Source of the DNA: Halobacteriovorax sp. HLS
GTDB taxonomy: Bacteria; Bdellovibrionota; Bacteriovoracia; Bacteriovoracales; Bacteriovoracaceae
NCBI RefSeq assembly: GCF_004006665.1
Contig: NZ_QOCL01000001.1
Span: 372,001 to 436,000 of the forward strand
Length of the DNA stretch: 64,000 nucleotides
Direction of reading: 5' to 3'
Positions 35,023 to 42,815 of this stretch are shown piece after piece (the stretch's first letter is position 1; each line of letters starts with the position of its first letter). Under the pieces are notes generated by a model that ran no database searches, had not been told where the DNA came from, and worked only from the letters and a program-made list of their open reading frames with translations. Made by a program: the position numbers and the translations under genes.

Positions 35023-37154
35023 TACGCCACCTTTCCTAATAAGTCTTCTTTAATATTTGTATTATTCTTCTTCATTGATCCGCTATAAAGCTCATTTAAA
35101 TCTAGAATAAAAGATGGTTTACCATCTCCTAGAATTGAACTTCCCATGAAGCCTTTAGTATTTTTAATTTCTTCACCTAAAGTTTTAATCACCACTTGCT
35201 GCTGATGAAGTATATCATCAACTAAAACAGCAAAAGGATTTTCTGAAGCCTGAATGATGATTGCAATCTTATCAGACTCAGTACCTTCATCCATCGCAAC
35301 ACTTAGAGTTTTTCCTACATTAAAAAGCGGTAATACCTGACCTCTTAAATTCAGACATTTTCCCCAACCTGTAACTTCATGAATAATTTCTTTAGTAGGC
35401 TTTAATGACTCATGTACTTGAGAAAGTGGAATTATAAATTTTTCTCCACCAGTTCTAACAACCATTCCATCAATAATCGCCATTGTCAGAGGAAGTACAA
35501 CCTTAAACACAGAACCTTTTCCTTGCTCAGTTTTAACTTTAACTTCACCTGATAGCTTTTCTATATTTGTCTTAACAACATCCATCCCAACACCACGTCC
35601 AGATACTTCTGTAACTTGTTCTTTCGTCGAAAAACCTGGATGAAAAATATATTGGATAATATCTTCATCAGAAATAGACTGACCTGGCTTAATAAGACCT
35701 TTTTCTGTTGCCTTTCTTCTAATCACATCAGCAGGAATACCACTACCATCATCAGAGATTTCTATTACAAGGTTATTTCCTTCATGTAATGCTCTAATTG
35801 TGACATTTCCAACTTCATCCTTACCACTTTTAACTCTATCTTCTGTTGACTCTAAACCATGATCAACAGCATTTCTTACTATGTGAACAAGAGGATCTGA
35901 TAAATGCTCAAGAACAGTTTTATCAATTTCTGTTTCTTCTCCAAAAAGTGTTAACTTAACTTTCTTATCTAGAGTTTTAGAAGTGTCTCTAACAATTCTA
36001 CTCATTTTTTGTAGAGTTGATTTAACAGGAACCATTCTAAGTGACATTGAGATTTCTTGAATCTCTTTTGATAGTTTTCCTAGTTGCGATATAGATTTAT
36101 TTGTTAGTTGATCCTGAACGGCACTAAACCTACTTTGATCTAATACTGTTTGTAGAATAACTAACTCTCCTACAACATTATTAAGCTTCTCTACTCTTGA
36201 TAGTGAAACTCTTATACTTTCATCTTCCGTTATTTTTTTAGCCGGTGACTTAGAAGCAGCAGGTGCTTTTGGTGCAGCCTTTTTCTCTTCTACAACTGGC
36301 TTAATAGGCTGAACGTTATCCGCAGGAGCAGTAACAGTTGGTGTTTTATCAGCAGCATTTGAAAACTTTAAACCTTGTTCAGTCTTTGTGTCTTCTAGTC
36401 CCGATATAATATCATCGTCACAAGTTCCTAGCTCTCTAAGAGCTTCAATTGCTGCAGCTGATATCTCAGGAGCAGCTGCACTTTCTTCAATAATAGTTTC
36501 AGTTTTTGACTCTAATTCTGCCAATAAACTATCATCAACATTTCCTAATTCTTTCAAGGCCTCAAGAGCTGCCGCTGATATTTCTGTATCTTCGTTACTT
36601 GATGGCTCCTCACCAATAACTTCATCTAATATTTCTTCTAATTCACTTTCAAAGTCTATTGAATCTTCACTTTCCCAGTTTGATTCATCAGCTATGATTT
36701 CAGAACTAATTTGTTCTACTTCTTCAACATTAGAATCTGTAGCTTCTACAGCTTGCTCACCAGATAGATCTCCATTTAAAGCAGAGTGAATTTTTGCAAC
36801 AATGGCTTCACTTTCAAATGTTGCATCCATATCATCTTTAAGGGTTTGAATCATATGTGTTATATGATCATTACACTCTAATAGAAGGGAAACAATTCCA
36901 TCAGTTACTGGTAATTCACCTGTTTTAACTTTTAAGATTAGGTTTTCCATTTCATGGGTAAATTCAGCAACCTCACCGAAACCAACGGCCCTAGAAGTCC
37001 CTTTTAGGTTGTGGGCAAGTCTAAAAATTTGATCTAAGAGTTCAGAGCTTTCTTTATCATTTTCTAAAGCAAGAAATGACTGCTCCGTGTCTTCAAGTAA
37101 CTGAAGTGACTCATCTAGGAAATCTTCTTTTAGCTCTCTTTCAAAATCGTCCAT
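35022..37154 (-). CDS. cheA: Chemotaxis histidine kinase CheA
   Basis: 710 residues. The HPt domain (1-125) carries His48 in RLAHNLKGTS. A long acidic linker (130-310) replaces a recognisable P2 domain. It contains a 25-residue element twice, at about 191-215 and 230-254, sharing EISAAA, EAL, ELG and DD. The dimerisation helices, the ATPase core (HIVRNAVDHGLES, DDGSGI, GRGVGMDVV) and the C-terminal CheW-like domain (IIPLSQVHESL, NLRGQVLPLF) follow and look intact. It phosphorylates response regulators; the receivers visible here are those of CheB and the CheR fusion, since no CheY gene lies in this window. Confidence 0.95.
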   Translation of the reverse strand: MDDFERELKEDFLDESLQLLEDTEQSFLALENDKESSELLDQIFRLAHNLKGTSRAVGFGEVAEFTHEMENLILKVKTGELPVTDGIVSLLLECNDHITHMIQTLKDDMDATFESEAIVAKIHSALNGDLSGEQAVEATDSNVEEVEQISSEIIADESNWESEDSIDFESELEEILDEVIGEEPSSNEDTEISAAALEALKELGNVDDSLLAELESKTETIIEESAAAPEISAAAIEALRELGTCDDDIISGLEDTKTEQGLKFSNAADKTPTVTAPADNVQPIKPVVEEKKAAPKAPAASKSPAKKITEDESIRVSLSRVEKLNNVVGELVILQTVLDQSRFSAVQDQLTNKSISQLGKLSKEIQEISMSLRMVPVKSTLQKMSRIVRDTSKTLDKKVKLTLFGEETEIDKTVLEHLSDPLVHIVRNAVDHGLESTEDRVKSGKDEVGNVTIRALHEGNNLVIEISDDGSGIPADVIRRKATEKGLIKPGQSISDEDIIQYIFHPGFSTKEQVTEVSGRGVGMDVVKTNIEKLSGEVKVKTEQGKGSVFKVVLPLTMAIIDGMVVRTGGEKFIIPLSQVHESLKPTKEIIHEVTGWGKCLNLRGQVLPLFNVGKTLSVAMDEGTESDKIAIIIQASENPFAVLVDDILHQQQVVIKTLGEEIKNTKGFMGSSILGDGKPSFILDLNELYSGSMKKNNTNIKEDLLGKVA

Positions 37155-37173
37155 TAAAAACCTTCAAAATTAT

Positions 37174-37187
37174 GAACATCAATGTTC
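37174..37187. promoter_or_regulatory. Inverted repeat in the cheA leader
   Basis: GAACAT-CA-ATGTTC, a perfect 6-2-6 inverted repeat, ends 19 bases before the cheA start codon on the minus strand. It could be an operator or a small RNA hairpin close to the ribosome binding site (AAGG). Its function is unproven. Confidence 0.35.
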
Positions 37188-37298
37188 TATTCCTTTGGCT
37201 TTTCGACATATATTTAGAGAAATTAATAGAAATATCCATATTAAGTTAAAATTAAGTTTTCTTAAGGATCAAAATACTCAGGTAATGGACAAGTGGAC

Positions 37299-37328
37299 AA
37301 AAAAAAGCCATCTCGAAAGATGGCTTTT
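37299..37328 (-). terminator. Intrinsic terminator of tRNA-Val
   Basis: AGCCATCT pairs with AGATGGCT around the stable tetraloop CGAA (TTCG on the minus strand), flanked by A/T pairs. On the minus strand a T-run follows. It begins 12 bases after the encoded CCA end of the tRNA. Confidence 0.85.
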
Positions 37329-37340
37329 ATATAAAAAATC

Positions 37341-37415
37341 TGGTGGGCGTGGCAGGGATTGAACCTGCGACATCTGCCTTGTAAGGGCAGCGCTCTCCCA
37401 CTGAGCTACACGCCC
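37341..37415 (-). tRNA. tRNA-Val (anticodon TAC)
   Basis: 75 bases including an encoded CCA. The acceptor stem GGGCGTG pairs with CACGCCC, with discriminator A. The D arm is GCTC/GAGC, the anticodon arm CTGCC-CTTACAA-GGCAG with anticodon TAC, the variable loop ATGTC, and the T arm GCAGG-TTCAATC-CCTGC. All stems pair fully. It reads valine GTA and GTG codons and probably others by wobble. It has its own promoter and terminator. Confidence 0.97.
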
Positions 37416-37441
37416 AGATCTGTTTTGCTGTTTGGAGCGCT

Positions 37442-37470
37442 AGAATATATATCCCGCTTTTTTTTGTCAA
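37442..37470 (-). promoter_or_regulatory. Strong sigma-70 promoter of tRNA-Val
   Basis: On the minus strand TTGACA (37470-37465), a 17-base spacer and TATTCT (37447-37442) are followed by the G+C-rich AGCGCTCC, a discriminator typical of stable-RNA promoters under stringent control. The -10 is 27 bases from the tRNA 5' end. Confidence 0.8.
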
Positions 37471-37508
37471 ATACTTTTTTAAAGAATTTTTGATTCAATA
37501 TTAACTAT

Positions 37509-37928
37509 TTACCAAGTTCCAGTATTTTCCATACTCACAAATGGCTCCATAGGTTCAATGGCACCACCCTTTTGGAGAAGTTCTATTGATATACCATCCG
37601 GACACTTTATAAAGGCCATATAGCCGTCTCTAGGCGGTCTAAGTATAGTCACACCCTTATCCATTAAAGTCTTACAAGATTCATTGATATCATCTACTTC
37701 AAAGGCCAAATGTCCAAAGTTTCTACCACTAGAGTACTCTTCTTGCTGCTCCCAATTATGAGTCAACTCAACCTCTGGCTCCCCTGGGGACGTGGCCAAG
37801 TAGATTAAAGAAAATTTTCCTTGAGGATAATCTGAGCGACGTGTCTCAATCAAGCCTAATTTATTAACATAGAAATCTAGCGACTCATCTAGATTTTTAA
37901 CTCTTATCATTGAATGCAAAAATTTCAC
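37509..37928 (-). CDS. gloA: Lactoylglutathione lyase (glyoxalase I)
   Basis: 139 residues. It turns the methylglyoxal-glutathione hemithioacetal into S-lactoylglutathione. The four metal ligands match E. coli GloA positions closely: His5, Glu54, His73 and Glu116. SLDFYVNKLG and PDGISIELLQKG are conserved. The hydrolase at 1221-1991 could do the next step. It stands as a single gene between lon and the tRNA. Confidence 0.93.
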   Translation of the reverse strand: MKFLHSMIRVKNLDESLDFYVNKLGLIETRRSDYPQGKFSLIYLATSPGEPEVELTHNWEQQEEYSSGRNFGHLAFEVDDINESCKTLMDKGVTILRPPRDGYMAFIKCPDGISIELLQKGGAIEPMEPFVSMENTGTW

Positions 37929-37991
37929 AACGACTCCTTTTTTAGGGAGTCTAACTCATTGGTCTAAAAAATTGAAATTTATTTTACTGAA

Positions 37992-38025
37992 CAAAAAAGA
38001 AAAGGGAGACTAATGTCTCCCTTTT
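37992..38025 (-). terminator. Intrinsic terminator after lon
   Basis: AAAAGGGAGAC pairs with GTCTCCCTTTT around a TAAT loop, and the minus strand continues with CTTTTTTG. It begins 46 bases after the lon stop codon. Confidence 0.88.
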
Positions 38026-38070
38026 CACCCCAATACCATCAAGCATAAAAATACTATCTTTTAAGCTTTA

Positions 38071-40497
38071 TCAGTTAGCAACTTCCATTGCTCCTGTATC
38101 TGAATCAATAACTTTAAGTGGTGTTGCCACATGTTGCATGAACTGCTCTGGGTTCTGTAACTCAAGAGCATATTTAAGAACATTATCAACTTGGAAACAT
38201 GGAATGATTGTTAAACCATTCTTTACTTCAGTTGGAATATCTGGAAGATCCTTTTCATTCTTAATTGGGATAATCACAGTATCTATACCAGCTTGTTTCG
38301 CAGCTAATAATTTTTCTTTAAGTCCACCAATTGGAAGCACTCTACCTCTAATTGTAACCTCACCTGTCATCGCAACAGTTTGCTTTACAGGAATTCCTGT
38401 AATCGCCGAAGTTAAAGCTGTAACCATTGTAATACCGGCAGAAGGACCATCTTTTGGAGTTGCTCCCTCTGGTACATGAACGTGAATATCATTCTTATCA
38501 TACCATTCAGCATCAATACCAAGTCTAGCACTTATAGATCTTACATAGCTTAGTGCTGCTGATGCAGACTCCTGCATAACTTCACCCAACTTACCTGTAA
38601 CTTTAACTTGTCCTTTTCCAGGAAGAGTTACAACTTCAATATGTAATAACTCACCACCAACCGAAGTCCAAGCTAGTCCATTCACAAGACCGATTTGAGG
38701 TTCTTGCTCAATTGCAGTTCTATCAAACCTCTTAGGACCTAAGTACTTTGTTAGTTGCTTAGGAGTAACTGAGAACTTCTTCCCTGCTTTGTGATCCTTT
38801 GCAACAACTTCAGTAGCAATTTTTCTACAAACAGTATTTAAAAGTCTTTCGAACTCTCTTACACCAGCTTCTCTTGTGTAACCTCTTACAACCTGTAAAA
38901 CAGATGAGTCACTAATTGAAACTTCATAATCCTCAAGTCCATTGCTCTTAATAGCTTTTTTAAATAGGTATCTCTTACCAATTTGTAATTTTTCCTGTGG
39001 AGTATATCCAGAGACATGAATAATTTCCATTCTATCTCTTAACGGTCCAGGAATTTGTCCTAAATCATTTGCAGTCATAATAAACATGACTTTTGATAGA
39101 TCGTACTCACATTCAATATAGTGATCTCCAAAGTTCTTATTTTGTTCAGGATCAAGAACCTCTAACATTGCTGCAGCAGGATCCCCTCTCATATCTGAGC
39201 TCATTTTATCAATTTCATCTAAAAGAATTACTGGGTTACTTGTTCCAGCTTTCTTAAGTCCTGAAATAATTTTCCCAGGCATAGCTCCAACGTATGTTCT
39301 TCTATGACCACGTATTTCAGACTCATCTCTTACACCACCTAATGATATTCTTACGAATTCTCTATTAAGTGATTCGGCAAGAGACTTTGCAATTGACGTT
39401 TTACCAACACCAGGAGGTCCCGCCAAACAAAGGATCGTTCCCTTTCCTTCATCTTTTACAAGAGATCTAACAGAAAGATATTCAACAATTCTTTCTTTAA
39501 CATCTTTCATTCCATAGTGATGATCATCAAGAACTTCCCATGCTCTCTTTATATTATTATCGTCTGTTGAGTACTCTCCCCAAGGAAGGTTAATCATCCA
39601 GTCAATATAATTTCTAACGACTGCTGCTTCAGCAGACATTGGAGACATAGATTTTAGCTTTTGAATCTCTTTTAAAGTTTTATCTCTTGCTTCATCAGGC
39701 ATGACTTTAGCAGCAAGTTTTTCTTCCATTTCATTAATGTCAGTCTTACCGTCGTCTTTTTGACCAAGCTCTTTTTGAATTGCACTCATCTGCTCATTCA
39801 AATAATATTCTTTTTGAGACTTTTCCATTTGTTGCTTAACGCGAGTTCTTATTCTTCTCTCAACATTAATAACTTCAATCTCACCTTGCATCTTCTCTAA
39901 AAGAAGATGAAGTCTATCTTCAACATTTACAGCTTCTAAAATTTCTTGCTTCTCAGGAATCTTCATACTTAGATGAGCAACAATAATGTCTGCTAATCTC
40001 GATGGATCCGTAATAGAAGAAATACTCATTAGAAGTTCTGGTGGTATTCTCTTATTGAGTTTTACATATTGTTCGAATGTACTCTTAATGCTTCTCATTG
40101 TAGCTTCAAGATTTACAGCATCAACAACATCAACTTGTGCTTTTGTAACTTCGGCCCAGTAACCTTCAGGCTTCGCTACAAACTCATTAATATTGGCACG
40201 ATACTTACCTTCAATTAATACCTTTACAGTATTGTCAGGTAATCTTAGCATTTGAATAATATTTACGACTGTACCTACTTCGTAAACATCTGCTCTTTCT
40301 GGGTTTAGAACATTAGCGTCTTTTTGTGTAACCAAAAATAGCTCATTGTTGTTCTTTGCTGCTTCTTCAAGGGCTGCAATTGACTTTTCTCTTCCTACAA
40401 ATAGAGGAACCACCATATGTGGAAAGATAATAACATCTCTTAGGGGAAGAAGAGGGAATCTCTTTGAAGAGTTCACAGACTTAGTATTGTCTGACAT
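38071..40497 (-). CDS. lon: ATP-dependent protease Lon
   Basis: 808 residues, full length. It degrades misfolded and regulatory proteins in the cytoplasm. The N-terminal LON domain starts with FPLLPLRDVIIFPHMVVPL. The AAA module has Walker A GPPGVGKTS, DEIDKM and the arginine finger region. The protease domain has the Ser-Lys dyad in DGPSAGITM and GGLKEKLLAAKQ. AGGAGGT precedes the ATG. It is a single-gene unit with its own terminator. Confidence 0.98.
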   Translation of the reverse strand: MSDNTKSVNSSKRFPLLPLRDVIIFPHMVVPLFVGREKSIAALEEAAKNNNELFLVTQKDANVLNPERADVYEVGTVVNIIQMLRLPDNTVKVLIEGKYRANINEFVAKPEGYWAEVTKAQVDVVDAVNLEATMRSIKSTFEQYVKLNKRIPPELLMSISSITDPSRLADIIVAHLSMKIPEKQEILEAVNVEDRLHLLLEKMQGEIEVINVERRIRTRVKQQMEKSQKEYYLNEQMSAIQKELGQKDDGKTDINEMEEKLAAKVMPDEARDKTLKEIQKLKSMSPMSAEAAVVRNYIDWMINLPWGEYSTDDNNIKRAWEVLDDHHYGMKDVKERIVEYLSVRSLVKDEGKGTILCLAGPPGVGKTSIAKSLAESLNREFVRISLGGVRDESEIRGHRRTYVGAMPGKIISGLKKAGTSNPVILLDEIDKMSSDMRGDPAAAMLEVLDPEQNKNFGDHYIECEYDLSKVMFIMTANDLGQIPGPLRDRMEIIHVSGYTPQEKLQIGKRYLFKKAIKSNGLEDYEVSISDSSVLQVVRGYTREAGVREFERLLNTVCRKIATEVVAKDHKAGKKFSVTPKQLTKYLGPKRFDRTAIEQEPQIGLVNGLAWTSVGGELLHIEVVTLPGKGQVKVTGKLGEVMQESASAALSYVRSISARLGIDAEWYDKNDIHVHVPEGATPKDGPSAGITMVTALTSAITGIPVKQTVAMTGEVTIRGRVLPIGGLKEKLLAAKQAGIDTVIIPIKNEKDLPDIPTEVKNGLTIIPCFQVDNVLKYALELQNPEQFMQHVATPLKVIDSDTGAMEVAN

Positions 40498-40831
40498 AGT
40501 ACCTCCTGCACTACTGGTATTGATTGGGTAACATACACAAGGACTTCATGTCGCTAAATCGTATGTCTTGTATAAATTGTCTCATAAAAAGAGCCTCGGT
40601 CAAAAGAAAAAAGAGAGGCCTATATTTCCTATAAAAAATTCTTATCGTTTGTTATATCCCTCATATAGCTTGTTTTGAGTACTCTAAATATTTGTTTTTC
40701 ATGAAAGAACTGTGTTTTCTTGTCCAAATGTTAGAAAAAGTTATTAAACTTTTAAATCAAAAAATATTAATAAAGTTAATAAATGTTAGAAGAGACTAAA
40801 AAAGAAATATTTTCCAGGTATCATTTTGTCC
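40498..40831. other. Gene-free stretch upstream of lon
   Basis: 334 very AT-rich bases. On the minus strand TTGACC (40603-40598) and GACAAT (40581-40576), 16 bases apart, are a possible sigma-70 promoter for lon, with a leader of about 70 bases. I do not see a heat-shock-type (CTTGAA...CCCCAT) promoter. I see nothing else I can support. Confidence 0.35.
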
Positions 40832-40862
40832 AAAAAAAAAGGCCCTCCGGAGAGAGGGCCTT
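40832..40862 (-). terminator. Intrinsic terminator after the DUF3373 barrel gene
   Basis: AAGGCCCTC pairs with GAGGGCCTT around a 6-base loop, and on the minus strand a run of T follows. It ends the transcript of the barrel gene at 40889. Confidence 0.9.
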
Positions 40863-40888
40863 AAACTTCAAGTATAATTTTCTAACTT

Positions 40889-42235
40889 CTAAAAGTTAGC
40901 AATTAATCTAGCATAACCAGCAGTTCTTTTTTGCTTAATATTTGTTCCTGCTCCAAGAACACCATTAACATAAGATTTTTTATGAGTTTTACTCATATAA
41001 CCTAGAACTAACTTTAGGCTTGAATTAAACTTAGTCATAGCAAAAGCATGTGATCCTTTAGAACCTGCTCCCCCATAAAAACCTATCGCGTTTTCAGTAC
41101 TATCAAGTTGAAATGCTTTGTCCCCAATATCAATATACTCATAACCTACTTTATACTTATTACCAAAGTTATAAGCAGTAGCAAGAAGTAAAACATTATC
41201 CGAACTTTCTGTTACAGATGCAGCCGTAGAAGCAGGAGTATACATTCCACCAGCGGTTGCATACGTTCCAGTTGAAGTTGTTTTAACTTTCTTCCAAGTT
41301 AGAGAAAGATCAAGACCTGTTTTCGCAATACCATTCATTTCAGCGTAAAGAACAATTGTATCAAGCTTGAATCTTAAACTTGAAACCTTTTGAGTTGTTC
41401 CAGAACAAAGACCAGTTGTAGTACTACAAACAGGCAATACACCATCAAGGAAAATATCATCAGCTTTAAGATACTGCCCAATAATATTTAGACCGTCATA
41501 CGAATCAGTTGGGTTTCCTTCATAATCTGCCATGACAGACCACATATTTGAAGTATTCTTAACTTTACGACCATTAGAATCATAAGAATCGTTATCAGTC
41601 CAATCAGCTGTCTTGTCGATGAATGCTGTAGGTGTATAAATCGCTCTTAAATTAAGTGTTCCTACATCTCCAGTCTTAAGTCCATAAGTAAGCGCCATAC
41701 CGTCTAACATATAAGCGTATGAAACCATTGGATAGGCTCCTGAGCGAGCAGTACCTGCAGAAAAATGATATGGAGGACCATCGACAGTTGGCATTCTACC
41801 AATTGTATAAACTAAGTTATTAGTTATTGAGTAATTAATAAACGCTCTCTCAACATATAACTTTGTTCCTGCTCTATCACGTCCACCTGAACCAGAGTCA
41901 GTCGCAATAGAAGATCCTCCTCTAGCTGCGAAATCATTCCAACTCTTAGACATAGCAAGACGTCCATAAAAGCTTAATCTGTCATTAGGTTTCGCTGACA
42001 TATTTAGCTTAAAATAAGTTGCCCATAAAGTTTTATTTGTATTTTCTACTGATGTAGAGTTTTTTTCATCCACTGAAGAATAAGTATCTACTCTATTTTC
42101 TAGTTGTCCATCAAATGAGAAAATATTTAAATCTCTTGATAGTTCAAGCTCTTCAACTCTTTCTTCTAATGTTTGCGCTGATGCTCCTGTTGCAAGAGCG
42201 GCCGTAGCAAAGGCCATTGTCATTATTTTTTTCAT
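40889..42235 (-). CDS. DUF3373-type outer-membrane beta-barrel protein
   Basis: 448 residues. A signal peptide (MKKIMTMAFATAALATGASA) is followed by a short coiled region (TLEERVEELELSRDL), which could trimerise or attach to peptidoglycan. The barrel contains LYVERAFINYSITNNLVYTIGRMPT, DGPPYHFSAGTARSGAYPM and a C-terminal Phe. The IGRMPTxDGPP phrase is characteristic of DUF3373 proteins known from epsilonproteobacteria and relatives. A channel role is likely; solute unknown. It follows the small secreted Cys protein gene by 27 bases. Confidence 0.82.
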   Translation of the reverse strand: MKKIMTMAFATAALATGASAQTLEERVEELELSRDLNIFSFDGQLENRVDTYSSVDEKNSTSVENTNKTLWATYFKLNMSAKPNDRLSFYGRLAMSKSWNDFAARGGSSIATDSGSGGRDRAGTKLYVERAFINYSITNNLVYTIGRMPTVDGPPYHFSAGTARSGAYPMVSYAYMLDGMALTYGLKTGDVGTLNLRAIYTPTAFIDKTADWTDNDSYDSNGRKVKNTSNMWSVMADYEGNPTDSYDGLNIIGQYLKADDIFLDGVLPVCSTTTGLCSGTTQKVSSLRFKLDTIVLYAEMNGIAKTGLDLSLTWKKVKTTSTGTYATAGGMYTPASTAASVTESSDNVLLLATAYNFGNKYKVGYEYIDIGDKAFQLDSTENAIGFYGGAGSKGSHAFAMTKFNSSLKLVLGYMSKTHKKSYVNGVLGAGTNIKQKRTAGYARLIANF

Positions 42236-42262
42236 ATTAACATCCTTGTATTTTATTTTTAG

Positions 42263-42520
42263 TTATCCACCAATAGAAGAAGAAGCATCTTTACATGGAA
42301 GAGAGCAGTCAGATGAGATTTGAACTGTTGCCCCACTGCAAGTTTTAAGCTTGATAACATTTCCGGCCCTTCCAGGAGTAGCTAAAGCAGCTGCATCTCC
42401 ATCACTTTTTCCACAATGCTGTTTAACTGCACTAATAAAATCGTCCTTTGCACCAGCAAAAACTTGAGGCTGTAGCCCTAGTCCTACTAGAAAAATTAAC
42501 GAGAAAATTTTCTTCGTCAT
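42263..42520 (-). CDS. Small secreted four-cysteine protein
   Basis: 85 residues; no family recognised. A signal peptide (TKKIFSLIFLVGLGLQPQVFA) leaves a mature protein of about 62 residues with four cysteines (QHCGKS, KTCSG, SDCSLPCKD), enough for two disulfides. AAGGAGAG lies close to the ATG. It is first in a two-gene unit with the DUF3373 barrel, so it may be a periplasmic partner of that barrel. Confidence 0.72.
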   Translation of the reverse strand: MTKKIFSLIFLVGLGLQPQVFAGAKDDFISAVKQHCGKSDGDAAALATPGRAGNVIKLKTCSGATVQISSDCSLPCKDASSSIGG

Positions 42521-42773
42521 ACACTCTCCTTAGTCTATGTTCGATTAATAATCATTTTTTAAACTATTATCCATAGAAATTTAAAAGGATAAATATATTT
42601 ATCTAAACTAAGTTAAGAAGAATATTGGAAGATTATTCATTTTGGACTAAATCAGCACCTCTGAATATGCAAAATAGCTCGTCATAGAAGCGTTTTCGAA
42701 TAATTAGCTTGGTCAAAATACTTATAACCGAGTGGGAAGATATGAATTAAAAAATTATTGTTATCTTTAGAAA

Positions 42774-42802
42774 TGAAAACGGCCTTTATTGAATAAAGAC
42801 CG
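42774..42802 (-). terminator. Terminator after the second MCP gene
   Basis: An imperfect hairpin built on CGG-CTTTATT with AATAAAG-CCG (one mismatch); on the minus strand it is followed by TTTTC. It lies 14 bases after the MCP stop codon. Confidence 0.6.
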
Positions 42803-42815
42803 CCAATTTACACTT

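Noticed and set aside
36388-36789. A 133-residue Ser-rich ORF on the plus strand
   Set aside because: It is a shadow of the acidic linker of cheA on the other strand.
28459-37154. A complete chemotaxis system including CheY
   Set aside because: No stand-alone CheY, CheC, CheX or CheZ is encoded in this window. The only chemotaxis receivers here are inside CheB and the CheR fusion.
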